From: Taiwanofungus camphoratus
Lineage: Eukaryota > Basidiomycota > Agaricomycetes > Polyporales > Taiwanofungaceae
Length of the DNA: 64,000 nt
Direction: 5' to 3'
NCBI GenBank assembly: GCA_003999685.1
Contig: CP021220.1
Location: 2,108,001-2,172,000 of the forward strand
The notes beneath the pieces are model-generated. The model ran no database searches. It was not told where the DNA came from and saw nothing but the letters and a program-made list of their open reading frames with translations. Below are positions 12,109-23,336 of this stretch, in pieces (the first letter of the stretch is position 1; each line of letters begins with the position of its first letter). The position numbers and the translations under genes were made by a program.

Positions 12109-13281
12109 ATGACAATTGTTCCTCTGGAACTGTGTGACTATATCATCGATTTTCTCCACAACGACCGTCGTGCTCTCGCGGCATGCAGCCTTACCTGTCG
12201 TGCTTGGCTTCCGGCTGCTCGTTTTCACCTCTTCGACAGCATAGTGCTATACAATGCTCGACTATGTACCGCCTTCAATCGGTTGCTGGAAAATTCTCCG
12301 GCTCTGGGGTTATACGTTCGGGAGCTGAGCATTGCGAAGCTCAGCTCAAGTGGCAGGCTCGAAGAAGATGCCGCCGAGCTGTCGTTCGTACAGCGCCTGC
12401 TCCCGTCAATCTTCAGGCACCTTGTCCAGCTAAAGTCTCTCGGCCTGTCCCTGCTCGACGTCAACGTCACCATCCGGTCCAGTCTGGCGCAGCGCCTGTC
12501 CGTGACAGAGCTTGTGCTCCAGTACTGCCAATTTCCGGCGTTCGCAGACTTCCTCCTTCTGTTTTACTCCTTCCCGCAGCTCCAGTCTCTCACTGTGCGC
12601 GGCGTCACGTGGATGGCTGGCTTTGTGGGTCTCCATCCGCGGTCGACGGTTGCACCGAGGCTGCGAAAGCTTGTTCTTGGCAGGGATATTGACATCGAGG
12701 CTCTCGTCAAATGGATGCTTGTAGGGTCACATTATCATGATATCGAGAGCATCTCAATGTGCTGTACGTCGGAGGGAGATGCCTCTGCCGTAGGGCCTTT
12801 GCTAGAGGCCCTCGGCCCATCTCTCAAACATCTGGAGCTTGATTGGTATCGGTCTACAATCAAAAGTATGTGTCGGTCTACAGTTACCTATAAGAGCTGC
12901 TTCATGACGTATTGCTTAGATGTATCCTTGCCGTCGGCATTTGCAATACATCATTGCACGAGCCTCAACACAGTGTCTCTGCGTTGTGTCATTTCATACG
13001 AGTGTACCCTTCCGTGGGTTACGTCTTTCCTTTCGGATCTGAACTCAACCCAGATAAGAAAGATAGCTTTCGAGATTCGGCTGCTTGGGAGTCTAGACGC
13101 GCTTGACTGGGAGGCGATAGGAGGACTGCTCTCGGAACCGAGGTTCAGCAACCTCCGGACTGTGCTGTTCAAGGTAGTGCTCTGGTCGGGTGTTTATTTC
13201 AATCAGGCGGAAGTAAAGAGCTTGATCCGCTATCGGTTATCCAACCTCGATTCGAAGGGTCTCATTCAGTTTACTTCTTGA
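12109..13281 (+). CDS. F-box protein, probable SCF substrate adaptor
   Basis: Residues 1-45 form an F-box: the PLELCDYIIDFLHNDRRAL start, then ACSLTCRAWLPAAR, the usual fungal pattern. The remainder is a leucine-rich, irregular solenoid-like region with repeated L-x-x-L-x-L spacing, typical of the large agaricomycete F-box family. F-box proteins dock to Skp1 in SCF ubiquitin ligases and select targets; the target here is unknown. A 54-nt stretch (12866-12919) has GT and AG ends and is a multiple of three, so it can be spliced out or retained without shifting frame. Spliced, the protein is 372 residues. The open frame extends upstream of 12109, but ATG 12109 directly precedes the F-box and was chosen for that reason. 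This family duplicates fast, so orthology cannot be assigned. Confidence 0.8.
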   Translation: MTIVPLELCDYIIDFLHNDRRALAACSLTCRAWLPAARFHLFDSIVLYNARLCTAFNRLLENSPALGLYVRELSIAKLSSSGRLEEDAAELSFVQRLLPSIFRHLVQLKSLGLSLLDVNVTIRSSLAQRLSVTELVLQYCQFPAFADFLLLFYSFPQLQSLTVRGVTWMAGFVGLHPRSTVAPRLRKLVLGRDIDIEALVKWMLVGSHYHDIESISMCCTSEGDASAVGPLLEALGPSLKHLELDWYRSTIKSMCRSTVTYKSCFMTYCLDVSLPSAFAIHHCTSLNTVSLRCVISYECTLPWVTSFLSDLNSTQIRKIAFEIRLLGSLDALDWEAIGGLLSEPRFSNLRTVLFKVVLWSGVYFNQAEVKSLIRYRLSNLDSKGLIQFTS

Positions 13282-13432
13282 TCTACATCGTACTTAATAT
13301 GGGTTGTGCATGTGCTTGGGTACCTTATTACCTATAATACTATATCGGTTCTTCAAGTGTCAATTTTATGGTCTGTCTAATTTTTCATTAGACGTTGGCG
13401 ATACAGTAGGGGGTCCGTGTCGAGAGGGTGCA

Positions 13433-13702
13433 CTACAACGGGTATGATGAAACGGGGTAACATACGTGAAGCGTAGGAGCGAGATGTGGAGAACAACGAG
13501 TAGGTAGGCGGTGGTGATAAAGTGTTGGCTCTGCATTAATGGTATGAACTTGTACTGCTTCGAAGAAATGAAGAGAATTTGACAACGCGGTTTCCGTACG
13601 AAATCCAGGAGGCGAAGGTGCGATGTCCAGCCGTCGGCCGATAGCGTCGAGGATATCGTGCGGTCCGTCGAGTAGACACGAGGCGCATATGCAAATCTCC
13701 AT
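13433..13702 (-). CDS. Possible small hypothetical protein (89 aa)
   Basis: The frame has an open run of 89 codons starting MEICICASCLLDGPHD. Its ATG overlaps the stop of an upstream 30-codon ORF as TAATG. I recognise no domain. It contains three early cysteines and no obvious membrane segment. It may be the 3' untranslated region of the upstream small ORF or chance. Low confidence. Confidence 0.2.
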   Translation of the reverse strand: MEICICASCLLDGPHDILDAIGRRLDIAPSPPGFRTETALSNSLHFFEAVQVHTINAEPTLYHHRLPTRCSPHLAPTLHVCYPVSSYPL

Positions 13703-13794
13703 TAATCTTGTTTGTTTTTCAATTGTTCCGCGAGGTGTTCCATGTCTTCCTTCATTCTGACGGTATAGAAAAGGTTAAGAAAGGAAGATGCCAT
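13702..13794 (-). CDS. Possible 30-aa micropeptide
   Basis: This short frame begins MASSFLNLFYTVRMKEDMEH and ends EQLKNKQD. It has an amphipathic or hydrophobic start and a charged, helix-prone end, as in small membrane-associated subunits. It lies 84 bases beyond the stop of the coiled-coil gene on the same strand, so it could also be the tail exon of an unrecognised gene or part of that gene's 3' UTR. I do not recognise the family. Comparison with related genomes would decide it. Confidence 0.3.
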   Translation of the reverse strand: MASSFLNLFYTVRMKEDMEHLAEQLKNKQD

Positions 13795-13877
13795 GAGTAT
13801 ATAATTTAATGTCCGGTATCAAATGATCGTCGATGAGAGAAAGGAGGGTCCGAGAATATGGTGAGGATAAAATAAGT

Positions 13878-16800
13878 TCAAAACAGTCCATAGATCACGG
13901 CCAGCGTGAACATTGCTCCGAGAAAGCTCTTTAATCCAAAGACTCGCACATACCGTGTAATCTGGTCCTGGCTCTCTTCCTGGTCTTGTTCGAGATATTG
14001 GATCTCCATTGCCTTCCGTTCAACTTCCTTCTGAAGTTCATCGGCCTTTGACAACGCGATATCGAGTTCCTCCCTCAGCACTCTGATCGACCTATCATGG
14101 TCCGCCTGCAGATCGTTAATCTTAAGATTGTGCGCCTCATGCAGGCGTTGCAGCTCCTCTCGAGTCACACTCGGCGTCCTGACGTGTGCAGAACCGTTGC
14201 TCTTCGGCGAAGTCAGCGGCTCCGCTGCCACCGTGGCCTTGAGAGTTGCCAACTCCCCCTCGAGGTCCGACAATCTCGTCTGCAATCCGGACTTCTCAGT
14301 AGTCAACGTCGAGGTCTCTTCTTGGTGTGATGTGCGAAGTCTGGTAACTTCCTCCGCACGCCCCATAGCTGCCTCTTCCAATTCCTTCACATGATTGCTA
14401 GAGATCTCTCTCAGCGACTCCTTGGTCGCATTGAGCATGTCCGTGAGAGAGGAGTGATCATCACGAGCGTTAGACAGCTCCTTCGTGAGGCGATCAATAA
14501 CCTCCTCTTTATCACCCTTGTCGACGGCGGCGGCAATCTGACGAGCTTCGTCAAGTTGAGTCTTCAAGGAGTCCAATTCCTGCGACGCCGATGCCAGCGC
14601 TGCCTTGGCCTTAGCAAGATCTTCCTGAGTAGCCTTGAGTTCGAGATTCTGATTGGCAATCTGCTTCTCGAGTGTCTTCACTTGGCTCTCGAGAGCAGTT
14701 TGGTGTTCCGCCTTAAGATCTTCGATAGTCGATTGATGAGCGGCACGAAGCTGTGCAATGGTTGCTTGTGATTCGGCACGAAGTGCTTGAAGATCTTGGC
14801 TGTGAACGGACCCGGCCTCATTCTAAGTAGAGAATGAGCAAATCAAACAATACTAGAACAACAAGCCAACCTTAGCACGCTCAAATGCCTCCTGCAACAA
14901 TTGATCATGTTCGGCCTTCACAGCTTCGACTTTGACATTATACTTGGACTCTTGACTCTGTGGGAGTAGCGGTGAGCAGTCAATAATTTATCGGATCAGA
15001 ACACCCGTTGGACAGACCTCAAGCTCCTCATTGATCTTCTTCGTTTCCTCGAGCAGTTCGTTCCGTTTCTGCTGGTACATCTGCTGGACATCTGCAAGCT
15101 GGCGGAGGTGCGCTTCGGCAGCAGCTTCAGCCTCGAGCTTAGCCTGGTCCTGACTATCGGTGGCTTTGGCGAGCTCTTCTTCCATCTCTTTGAGATGAAC
15201 GGACAACTCCGCATATTCCGCACGAGCGAGATCCAGTTCAGTCACTAGCATTTTAGCGGCTTCATCTGCCTTACGAAGTTGCTCCTCCTCCCGGGTCTTG
15301 GCTTCCTCGATAGCCTGCTGCATGGCAATCTGGGCTTTCTCAAGCTCCTCCTCCAGCGACTTGATGCGAGCGAGGGTCTCGGCATGCTGGTCCTCCTTAT
15401 TCTCCTGCTCCTCTCTGAGTTCCAAAATCTCAACCTCGAGCTCGGAGACTTTGTTGGACTTTTCCTCGTTCTCGCTCTTAAGCTCTGAAAGCTCTGCTGC
15501 AAGAGCCTCGGCACGTGTAGCTTGTTCTCGGAGCTCTTTGATCTTGGTCTCGGACTCTGCGAAAGCTTGCGTGTGTTCGGCCTTCAGGCTCTCGGTCTCG
15601 GCATGAATGGCCTCGAGATCAGCCTTGGCCTTCAGGAGCGCAGCGTGTTCAACTTCTGCAGCGGCAGCGGCGGCAGTGGAGGCATCGCTCGAGGACGTGC
15701 GGAGAACGTCAAGGTTCTCTCTGGCTTTCTGAACCTCAGCTTCTAATGCCTGGATCTGAGACTGTAGAGTTGCCACAAGTTCGTTCTGAGTCGTAGCAGC
15801 TGCCCTGGCTCCTTCGAGCTAGTTGTGACATCAATAAATCATATGAGAAGGAACAACAGAGCACGAACCTCCTCACGGACCGCCTCTAAGTCCGTTCCAT
15901 CGCTAGCATGTCTAGACTGCACTCGATTCAGACTGTCCTGCACAGCAGCTAGCTCCTTCTCCGTCGCACCTTTGGCCTCCTCTAAAGCCTGCAACACAGA
16001 CTGCTTGGCCTCGACCTCTACCAAGGCTGCTTCCAAGGAAGACTTCAAGTTGTTGACCTGACCCTCGAGCTCCGAGACCGTCTCGGTCTTTGACGCAAGC
16101 AAAGAAGTGGCCTGATCAAGCTAAGGCAGACTCAGCCAGTCGTCCGATCAAACGAATGCAAAGTACACATACTTTACTCTGCAGCTCTTCCACAGCCTTA
16201 CTATCACCCTTGATTTCCTTGATAGAAGAGATAGAGCCAGAGCCCGCGGTCCGCGTCGGCCTTGTGGATGCATTGCTCGCCGGCCTATTCGTAGCACTCG
16301 CCAGACTTGCGCGTGGACCTGTAGATCCTGTTCTCTTCACCTCTCCGCTGACCGAGGCGCGAGGACGCGGAGCCGCAGACGCAGATTCAGGCGAAACGAC
16401 TGAGGCACGGGTCGCAGAAGACGCAGTGGTGGCAGGCCTCGCCGCAGTCGAGGCAGACAGCGTCGACCTAGCACCCGTTGGTGTCGGGGCCTTCCCCCCC
16501 GTCGGCGTGGGCGCCTTGGGGGCGATAGACTGGCGGCGTGCGGCAGTCGTGGCGGACGCTGAAACGCCGGTGGGTCCCTGTCTCGGCGGCATCGATGATT
16601 TGGCTTGAGTGGCAGGTGCGCTGGTGGATTTCCTGAGGGAAGAGGTCGCAGATGCGGGTTTGGTAGCGGCGGTGCCCGTGCCTTTCGATACGGCCGCAGG
16701 TGCATGCTTGGCCGTGCCCGATCCAAATGTGCCTGAGTTGATGATCTAGCACGCACCAAGCTCAGCATGCGTGCACCTGGTGGCCTCATAACGGCAGGAT

Positions 16801-17233
16801 GAGAGACACGACGCACCTTCTTGACTAACGGAGTCGCCGGAGCACCTGCAGCCTTGGACGCAGGCTTGATATTGATTGACGGCTTGGCCTTGGCCTTCGC
16901 AGGCGAGGCGGGTGCACTGGCAGGGATGTCCTCCTTCATAGTTTCCACCGGCTCAGCAGGTAAATCCTCAGCGTGGGGAGAGTCTGGAGCCGCAGCAGGT
17001 TCTGCAAGCGTAGCGTCAGGCTCAGGCTCGCTCGCCACGCTGCCCTCAGGCTGGCCTTCGGCCACGCCTGAGTCTGCAGGCTTCCCTTCCGATGCAGCGA
17101 CCGGTTCAACCACGTCAGGCACCTCGTGCTCTCCATTTGCCTGAGGAAGCTCAGCCTCATCTGCTTCTGCCACGACCACAACGTCTTCCTGTTCCACATT
17201 CACGACAGGACTCCCAGGTTCGACTTCCGCCAT
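13878..17233 (-). CDS. Large coiled-coil protein with C-terminal membrane anchor
   Basis: The N-terminal third (about 17233-16200) is acidic then basic and low in complexity. It has an acidic Glu/Ala/Pro-rich head followed by Ala/Pro/Thr/Ser-rich sequence with an APTPTG repeat. The remainder (about 16200-13960) is almost unbroken heptad-type coiled coil rich in Glu, Ala, Leu and Lys. The last about 20 residues, FGLKSFLGAMFTLAVIYGLF, form a hydrophobic segment ending at the stop, the layout of a tail-anchored protein. Several introns of 50-80 nt separate the exons. The estimated length is about 950-1,000 residues. The layout resembles golgin-like or ER/nuclear-envelope tethers, but sequence this simple does not identify a family. 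ATG 17233 (MAEVEPG) is chosen. An in-frame ATG at 17260 would add nine residues. Confidence 0.7.
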
Positions 17234-17572
17234 GAGGCTATTAGAATGGTGGCTGCTCAACAGCGCTGCACACCAGGGTATAGAATGAAGCAGGGATTGG
17301 TTGAGTAGTAGGGAGAGTAAGGAGCAAGTTCCAAGCCTGCAGTATCAAAGATGCTCGCCAAGCAAACAACAACAAGACGCGTACACGACGCGTCCCCACG
17401 CACCTCCGAGTTCGACAGGACTACAAGAATCAACGCAATTGCAATGCGACTAACGTTATTCACATTTATTTCTATGTCCTAGCTACATTGTGTGCTTCTA
17501 TAGTCCGTAGTGATACAGAACACTGCATTCTAGCCCGATTCAACCATTGACCTGGAAACAGTCTCGAGTTAT

Positions 17573-18725
17573 CTAGTAGGGATTGGCGTACAGGTTCAGT
17601 GCATTGAGGGCGGGCTCGTTCAAATTGTTATGGTTGTAGCCAAGAATAGCGATCTACAGGGAGCGGTCAATGGAGGTTGATCTCAGCGACAGATAGGTGT
17701 GATCAGCGTTCTTACCCCTGCCGGCTCCACATTAAAGTGAGTTCCTAATGCAAGGTTGGGTCAGTATATCGCGGCAGAAGTGAGAGACTGTTGATTACCT
17801 AGGTGGAGAGGGAAGTTGATCCAGCGAGCGATGAGGGAACGGTTGAAGTGTCCATGGGCGATGATAACGATGTCGCGGCTGCCCTTGCCTTCTTCCTTCC
17901 ATAGTCGGTGATGCTCCCGAACCTGATCGAGCGCGATCGTCAACTAGCGTGATCATAGACGGTGATGCATACATACCTTCTCGATGACAGTGTCCACTCT
18001 AAGACACATTTCTTCCGTGCTCTCACCTCCCGGACATCTGTCATGTTATGGTGATTTGCACGAGAATGTGAGTAGATGGCTCTTGAACGAGTACGTAGAA
18101 AGGAGTTGTGCGAACCCATGTATCCAAATATCCCATTTGGGATTCTTCTCGTGAATTTCGCCTGACAAAAGGCCCTCGTAATCGCCGTAGTCCCACTCCC
18201 TCACTTCCTCAGTAATGATGTGAGCGGGGAGGGCCGGGAGGTGATTAAACATAAGATGGAACGTGTGATGAGCACGCGCCCTCGGGGACACGTAAACTGT
18301 GCATATATTCTTTGGGTCGACAACCTCTGCGAAATGGCAGATGTCGGATCGATCTGTGCAGATATACGAATTGGCTGCGCGACGTACTTCCTTCTCCCAC
18401 GAGTACCTGTGCTCTTTCGGCGGTCTGCTGTTCCCCACGCTTGGTCAGGGGGATATCGGTGCGGCCCGTCTAGAATGTAAGAAGGCAGTGTTAGTCTAGC
18501 TACCGAGACTGGATTGCAAAAAGTCCAGACTTGCGTGACGACTGCGGCAGAAATTTAGGGTGTGGGTTGAGTAACAAGAAACGGTTAAGCGCTATATGGA
18601 GCCGACTGACCCATTTAGAGACCATTCAGTTTCGCCTGCAATTGTCACGTCAATATCGGAGTACATGAACATACTGATTGCATACCATGGCGAATGAGAA
18701 TCAAACGTGGCATAGGGCGCGACAT
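17573..18725 (-). CDS. SHB17: Histidine phosphatase, SHB17-like sedoheptulose-1,7-bisphosphatase
   Basis: This belongs to the phosphoglycerate-mutase/histidine-phosphatase superfamily. Exon 1 (18725-18686) encodes MSRPMPRLILIRH. After an intron (18636-18685) the frame continues GETEWSLNG, so the catalytic RHGE motif spans the junction. Later exons give GRTDIPLTKRGEQQTAERAQ, YVSPRARAHHTFH, EVREWDYGDYEG, CPGGES and IIAHGHFNRSLIARW. These supply the expected second His, the Arg and the acid residue. The protein ends NLNEPALNALNLYANPY. These blocks match the fungal group that includes yeast Shb17, which makes sedoheptulose-7-phosphate in riboneogenesis. Assignment within the superfamily rests on remembered motif similarity, so another sugar-phosphate substrate is possible. 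The donor of the second intron is ambiguous: the frame prefers a GTCGGC donor over the nearby GTCAGT. Confidence 0.83.
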
Positions 18726-19742
18726 GCTGGCTGGAGCGAGGACAGTGGGGAAGCGCTGTGTAAATGTAAATTAGGTTGAGGATAAGTAAGACAACGGTAA
18801 GGACTAGCGTAATGCGAGCGCCAGACACTAAGCAGAATGTCACAATTGATGATGTCATCAGCAGTTGTATTTCACTTGCATGCGCCAAAATAATGTTCTA
18901 TCATTATATCAATGACGGGGACATCAACATAAACGGCCATGCTGCAAACCACCAGCTGCGAGCTCGACATGCATTCTAATCACTGATCTATGCCGTCGGG
19001 CAGTGCGAGACAGACCGCCTTGACGGTCCGAGTCTGTCTCCGCTAGAAGCGCCAAATCAGTAACAGCTATTGTCTCTGACACGGTACTAGACGCACTCGT
19101 GAATGCCTCAAGCTCAAGTCTTCCACTTCGAGCCGATGCCCCGACAGTCAACATTTCAACGTTTCAACATTCCACTCTGACCCATGTGCCGCCACTTTCC
19201 TCGCGTCCGAGCACCGTAGCGTTGTGGGGCCAATATGCCCAAGTACATTTAGCAGTGAACGTGTTTTATGACCACGAGAAATGAACGCAGGAAGCGGAAA
19301 GTTGGAACAGATGCGTGTGAAAGACGGCTTGATATGCTTCGAAGACGGTTCATAGAATCGGACGGATATGGTCACGCTGTCACTGCTCGTAGTAGTATAG
19401 CCAGATAGAGCCATCTAGTACAGCGTACCCATCACAACAGTATTCCTATTCATCTCTCCCTGTTTTCTCTCTCTGCTCCTTCTCTCTCGAACGCTGATAC
19501 CACGCGATTTGTCTGGCCTTTCAGTTCTCTTCCTTCAGTCGTGACGCCAAGGTGAATCGGTCCTCCGTCCGCATCAGAAACAGGGGAATTCTGATCACTT
19601 ATCGCGTCTGTCGTTGATTCGCGCTCGCTCACTACTTACTGTCGTGGCTTCTGCGTGAAGGATACGAAAACAGATTCAATTATTTGACCAGCAACCTCAA
19701 CCCGCACCGAAGTAAACATAAATTCACTCGCGAGTGTACAGA
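18726..19742. other. Divergent intergenic region between SHB17-like gene and RAC1
   Basis: About 1 kb holds the promoters of two divergent genes. A CT-rich tract (about 19455-19490, TCTCTCTCTC type) lies upstream of RAC1, as is common at fungal transcription starts. I see no supportable gene. Confidence 0.5.
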
Positions 19743-20750
19743 ATGCAGGCCATCAAATGTCAGTGATCGTGATTGGCAAGTTGTCGCGAGAGGAGCGTGC
19801 TAATCGGGCGTCGACACAGGTGTCGTTGTAGGAGATGGTGCGGTCGGAAAGGCAAGCACGGTGTTCACGGATGAAGGGCGAAAACTCATGACATCCACGA
19901 CAGACGTGTCTTCTCATCTCGTACACAACAAACGCGTTCCCCGTACGTGATATTCCGTCCCAATGAGGATTTTGTAGCTGACTGTGAATCTGCAGGGTGA
20001 ATACATCCCTACTGGTGCGTCTGCGGTCTTGTTCTCTCTGATGGTTTAACCATCTAAGTGGTATATCAGTATTCGATAACTATTCGGCCAATGTCATGGT
20101 GGACGGCAAGACTATCTCACTCGGATTGTGGGATACTGCCGGTCAAGAGGATTACGACCGTCTCCGCCCGCTCTCATACCCCCAAACGGACGTATTCCTC
20201 ATCTGCTTCTCCCTTGTTAGCCCGCCAAGCTACGAAAACGTCCGAACCAAGGTGCGTTCCCAGCTAGCTGTGTATTTTTGGATAACAGCGATACACATCC
20301 GATGCAATTGTCCCGCGTGCACAGTGGTATCCCGAAATCTCGCATCATGCGCCGTCGACGTCTATCGTCCTAGTCGGCACCAAGCTTGACCTTCGTGAAG
20401 ACCCGGGGACCATCGAGAAGTTGAGAGACCGGTAAGACGCCTTGGACTCGTGTGCCGTGCTGATTGACGCGGTGGCTGACTGCTGGTCTGGTGCAGCCGC
20501 ATGCAACCCATTCAGTACCAGCAGGGTGTCGCGATGGCAAGGGACATTGGCGCGGTTAAGTACTTGGAGTGCTCTGCGCTGACACAGAAGGGCCTAAAGA
20601 CCGTCTTCGATGAAGCTATCCGAGCCGTTTGTGAGTGTCTGATATGCATCGACTTGTGGCTGTCAAGTATACAGGCTGATTGACTACGCTACAGTGAACC
20701 CACCTCCGCAACCGAAGAAGCGCAACAGCAACAAATGCATCATCGCGTGA
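19743..20750 (+). CDS. RAC1: Rho-family GTPase Rac1
   Basis: This encodes a small GTPase controlling actin, polarity and NADPH oxidase in filamentous fungi. Eight exons join without error: 19743-19758, 19820-19851, 19904-19942, 19996-20014, 20070-20251, 20325-20431, 20497-20630 and 20695-20750. They total 585 nt, or 194 residues. The P-loop is GDGAVGKT, switch I reads [12 protein letters not shown], switch II has [14 protein letters not shown], the guanine-specificity motif is TKLD, and the C-terminus is a basic stretch ending CIIA, a CaaX prenylation box. The sequence follows Rac1 rather than Cdc42 or Rho1, notably [23 protein letters not shown] and [19 protein letters not shown]. The second intron (19852-19903) starts GC rather than GT and sits inside the P-loop coding region. 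Confidence 0.97.
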
Positions 20751-21353
20751 ACTCACGGGCCTGCTGTAGCGTGCAAAGAATTCAGGGATTCGATGCAGTA
20801 CGATTACTACCATACCATTTATGAATCTGCAACCATTTACGACTGCTATGTACCATCCTGGTCCGCGTTAGCCATCCCCGTACACATCATAGGCACATGT
20901 CAGTTGGCGTCAGCGTCGGGTCCTTCATGATTGATGATTCGGAACTTTCTTAGCCTTCATCATTTCTTTGATGGTCTAGCTCCTACCACTTCTTTTCGTT
21001 GTTTTCTAGCGTCTTTTGGAGATATCATATTGCATCTACTACTCGGCCTGCGGACGGCATCTTCTGGTACACAACCATGCCTTCGTAGCGTTTCTGATGA
21101 GCACCTGCGAGATGGGTCTTCGACGCTATAAAGCTAAACCAGTCACGTGAGGGCGATCCTAGCCTGCCGCCAACGAGCGGGAATCGAGATTATGCCCTCC
21201 TTCCTCCTCGTCCCTCTGACTTCTCTCAAACCTACTGGTCGCGTGGTCTACTGGGGTTTGTTACTCAATACAGTTCTACGTCACTGCGAAGGGCGTTCCT
21301 TCTTCCCCGCAAGGGTGCTATTCACTTCGATTCATACCGGAACTCGGGCGGTA
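20751..21353. other. Intergenic region between RAC1 and the Ngl2-like gene
   Basis: The region holds the 3' end of RAC1 and the promoter of the Ngl2-like gene. The last about 200 bases are open in frame with that gene and could encode an N-terminal extension (see the finding on the Ngl2-like start). I see no separate gene. Confidence 0.45.
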
Positions 21354-23122
21354 ATGTCTAAGATTCCTCAACCCTACCTAGAGCAACTTGGTCTGGATGA
21401 GAGACTGCGATTAGTGAGGGAAGAAAGGAAGGCGCTTGCCGCAGAGCGAGCTGCCAAAGACGCGGAGGAGAGGAGCAGAATATTGCCTCGAGAGTGGGTC
21501 ACATTGCAGGATGTTCCGAGCACGGGGCAGCGCCTCAGAGTCATGAGTTGGAATGTCGGTCTCGATCTTGTTACAGCTCACAGTCGATGTAACACATCTA
21601 TATCATAGCTCCTTGCTCAATCCCTTGTCCGTGAGTATTTGCGCCACCACCGAAGTGCGAAACTTCATTTTCTGTCCGTAGGCCGCGAATTGTTTCCGAC
21701 CAGTGATGGCTGCTTGAAAGCAAAGGAGCGAGAGCATATGCTCTATCGCGAAATATTGTCTCATGATGCGGATATTTGCTGCATGCAGGGATGTCTCTTG
21801 TTGATCATCTTCAAATTAATTAAACCTCATGCGATTGTGTCTAGGAAGTGGACCGACTCGACAAATTGCTGCCGGTCCTGGAAAAAGCTGGCTACTCTTG
21901 GACGTATGCGTCCGGTCCTCGGAAGAAGCACGGGTGTCTCATTGCCTACCGTACAGACGCCTTCGTTCTTGTAGGCGAGCGGGTAATCGTGTACGATGAA
22001 CAAGATGTACGGGAAGAAGGCTCCGAGCGCAGTCGGCGCGGAAGCAGTTTCCGGACGAAAAACATCGCGTCTCTGGTACGATTGAGACGATCAGGGTCAG
22101 CGCATGATGGTTTTGTAGTTGCTACGACACATCTCTTCTGGCACCCATCGTAGGTGCTTCGTCACGCAGCCGTCGCACCAAGCGTCGTTGACACCGATCC
22201 CCCAGGTACACTTATGAGAGAACCAGGTATATTCTGATACCCCGAGGCGCCTGTCTATCTTTGACTTCCGTCGTAGACAAGCGGCGATCCTGTTGCGGGA
22301 GGTCATTAAATTTCGGGACGAAGGTCCATCCATTGCCCTCAATTGGCCCTGTGTTATTGCTGGCGGTGGGTTTTGATGTTCGGTATCCGTGATCGTCAAA
22401 CATAATATTATGTTTCCAAGACTTCAATTTCCAGCCTGACGACCCCGCATATTCATTATTGGTAGGTGATCCCTTGCTCCCGAATCAGGCGGAGCATTTA
22501 GTAGCATCGCGGGTTGTGCATGCTACAATCGACCCTGACATACCTACCTCCGGCATGGCCGCTGCTGAGGAGGAAGAAGCCGCAGAAACTGGAGAGACTG
22601 ACCCGGACAGGATTATCACCAATGCGCGAGCACCTGTGCCCTCTGATGGCCTTCTTACAACCCCTGAACTGGTCCACATGTTCCAAGGTTTGGAAACGCC
22701 CAAAAGTGCATATGATGAGGGACAGCGAATGCAGGCCAGCCTCTCGGAATCGAGGTTGACATTCGGCAGTCGAACCCTAGTTCCCGCCTTGCGACGTGGA
22801 GCCTTCGAGCCTGTTTGGACCAGCTACACTCATGTAAGACGCTTACAGCATGATCGACGTGGAATCTGATCTTTCTCGTACACGTTTCAGTATTGGAAAT
22901 CTGTCTTAGGTGCCCATCCCGCTTCTGCTTGTCTCATCACAGATAGCTAATCTGGGTCTCGAAGACTATATCTTCATTCTTGATCCTCCGGACTACAAAG
23001 TTTCAGTAATCAAGCTCGCAAAGCCACACCTCGCCGAAGTTTTAGAGCCTGGTCTCCCGCAGAAGGGTGTTTGCGGGAGCGATCATATCTCCCTTGGCGC
23101 CGAACTACATTGGCCGACGTGA
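21354..23122 (+). CDS. NGL2: Ngl2-like endonuclease/exonuclease/phosphatase-family RNase
   Basis: This encodes a CCR4/Angel/Ngl-type EEP-fold nuclease, a Mg-dependent 3'-5' RNA exonuclease. Yeast Ngl2 trims the 3' end of 5.8S rRNA. The start MSKIPQPYLEQLGLDERLRL and the fungal-type RILPREW lead into LRVMSWN. The catalytic motifs are present in order: CMQEVDRLDKLLP (metal-binding Glu), ATTHLFWHP, IAGDFNFQPDDPAY (Asp/Asn), and GSDHISLGAEL near the C-terminus (Asp-His). DYIFILDP supplies the conserved Asp-Tyr-Ile-Phe strand. At least six introns of ordinary size interrupt the gene. ATG 21354 was chosen for its match to the usual N-terminus. Open in-frame sequence upstream could add a leader. Assignment to Ngl2 rather than another EEP deadenylase is by motif similarity. 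Confidence 0.85.
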
Positions 23123-23336
23123 TAAAAATGCACGTTAACCATAATTTGGCTTTTGAGATCAAATATATAGGAAACGATGCTGCACTGAAAAGTCGTGGTG
23201 AGATATGCTAATATCAAGGAGCTACAATACGTAGGTTGGGCTGAAATGATCTGAGCTGAATAAATGAGGAATGTCCTATACGCCAAGAGTTCCGGGGAAT
23301 CGACAGAAATGAACGGAGCCGCCCTTGATGCACAGC

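Noticed and set aside
16337-17260. Long Arg/Pro-rich alternative frame across the N-terminal part of the coiled-coil gene
   Set aside because: It is what appears when an intron is read through. The spliced frame continues the low-complexity Ala/Pro/Thr region and reaches the coiled coil.
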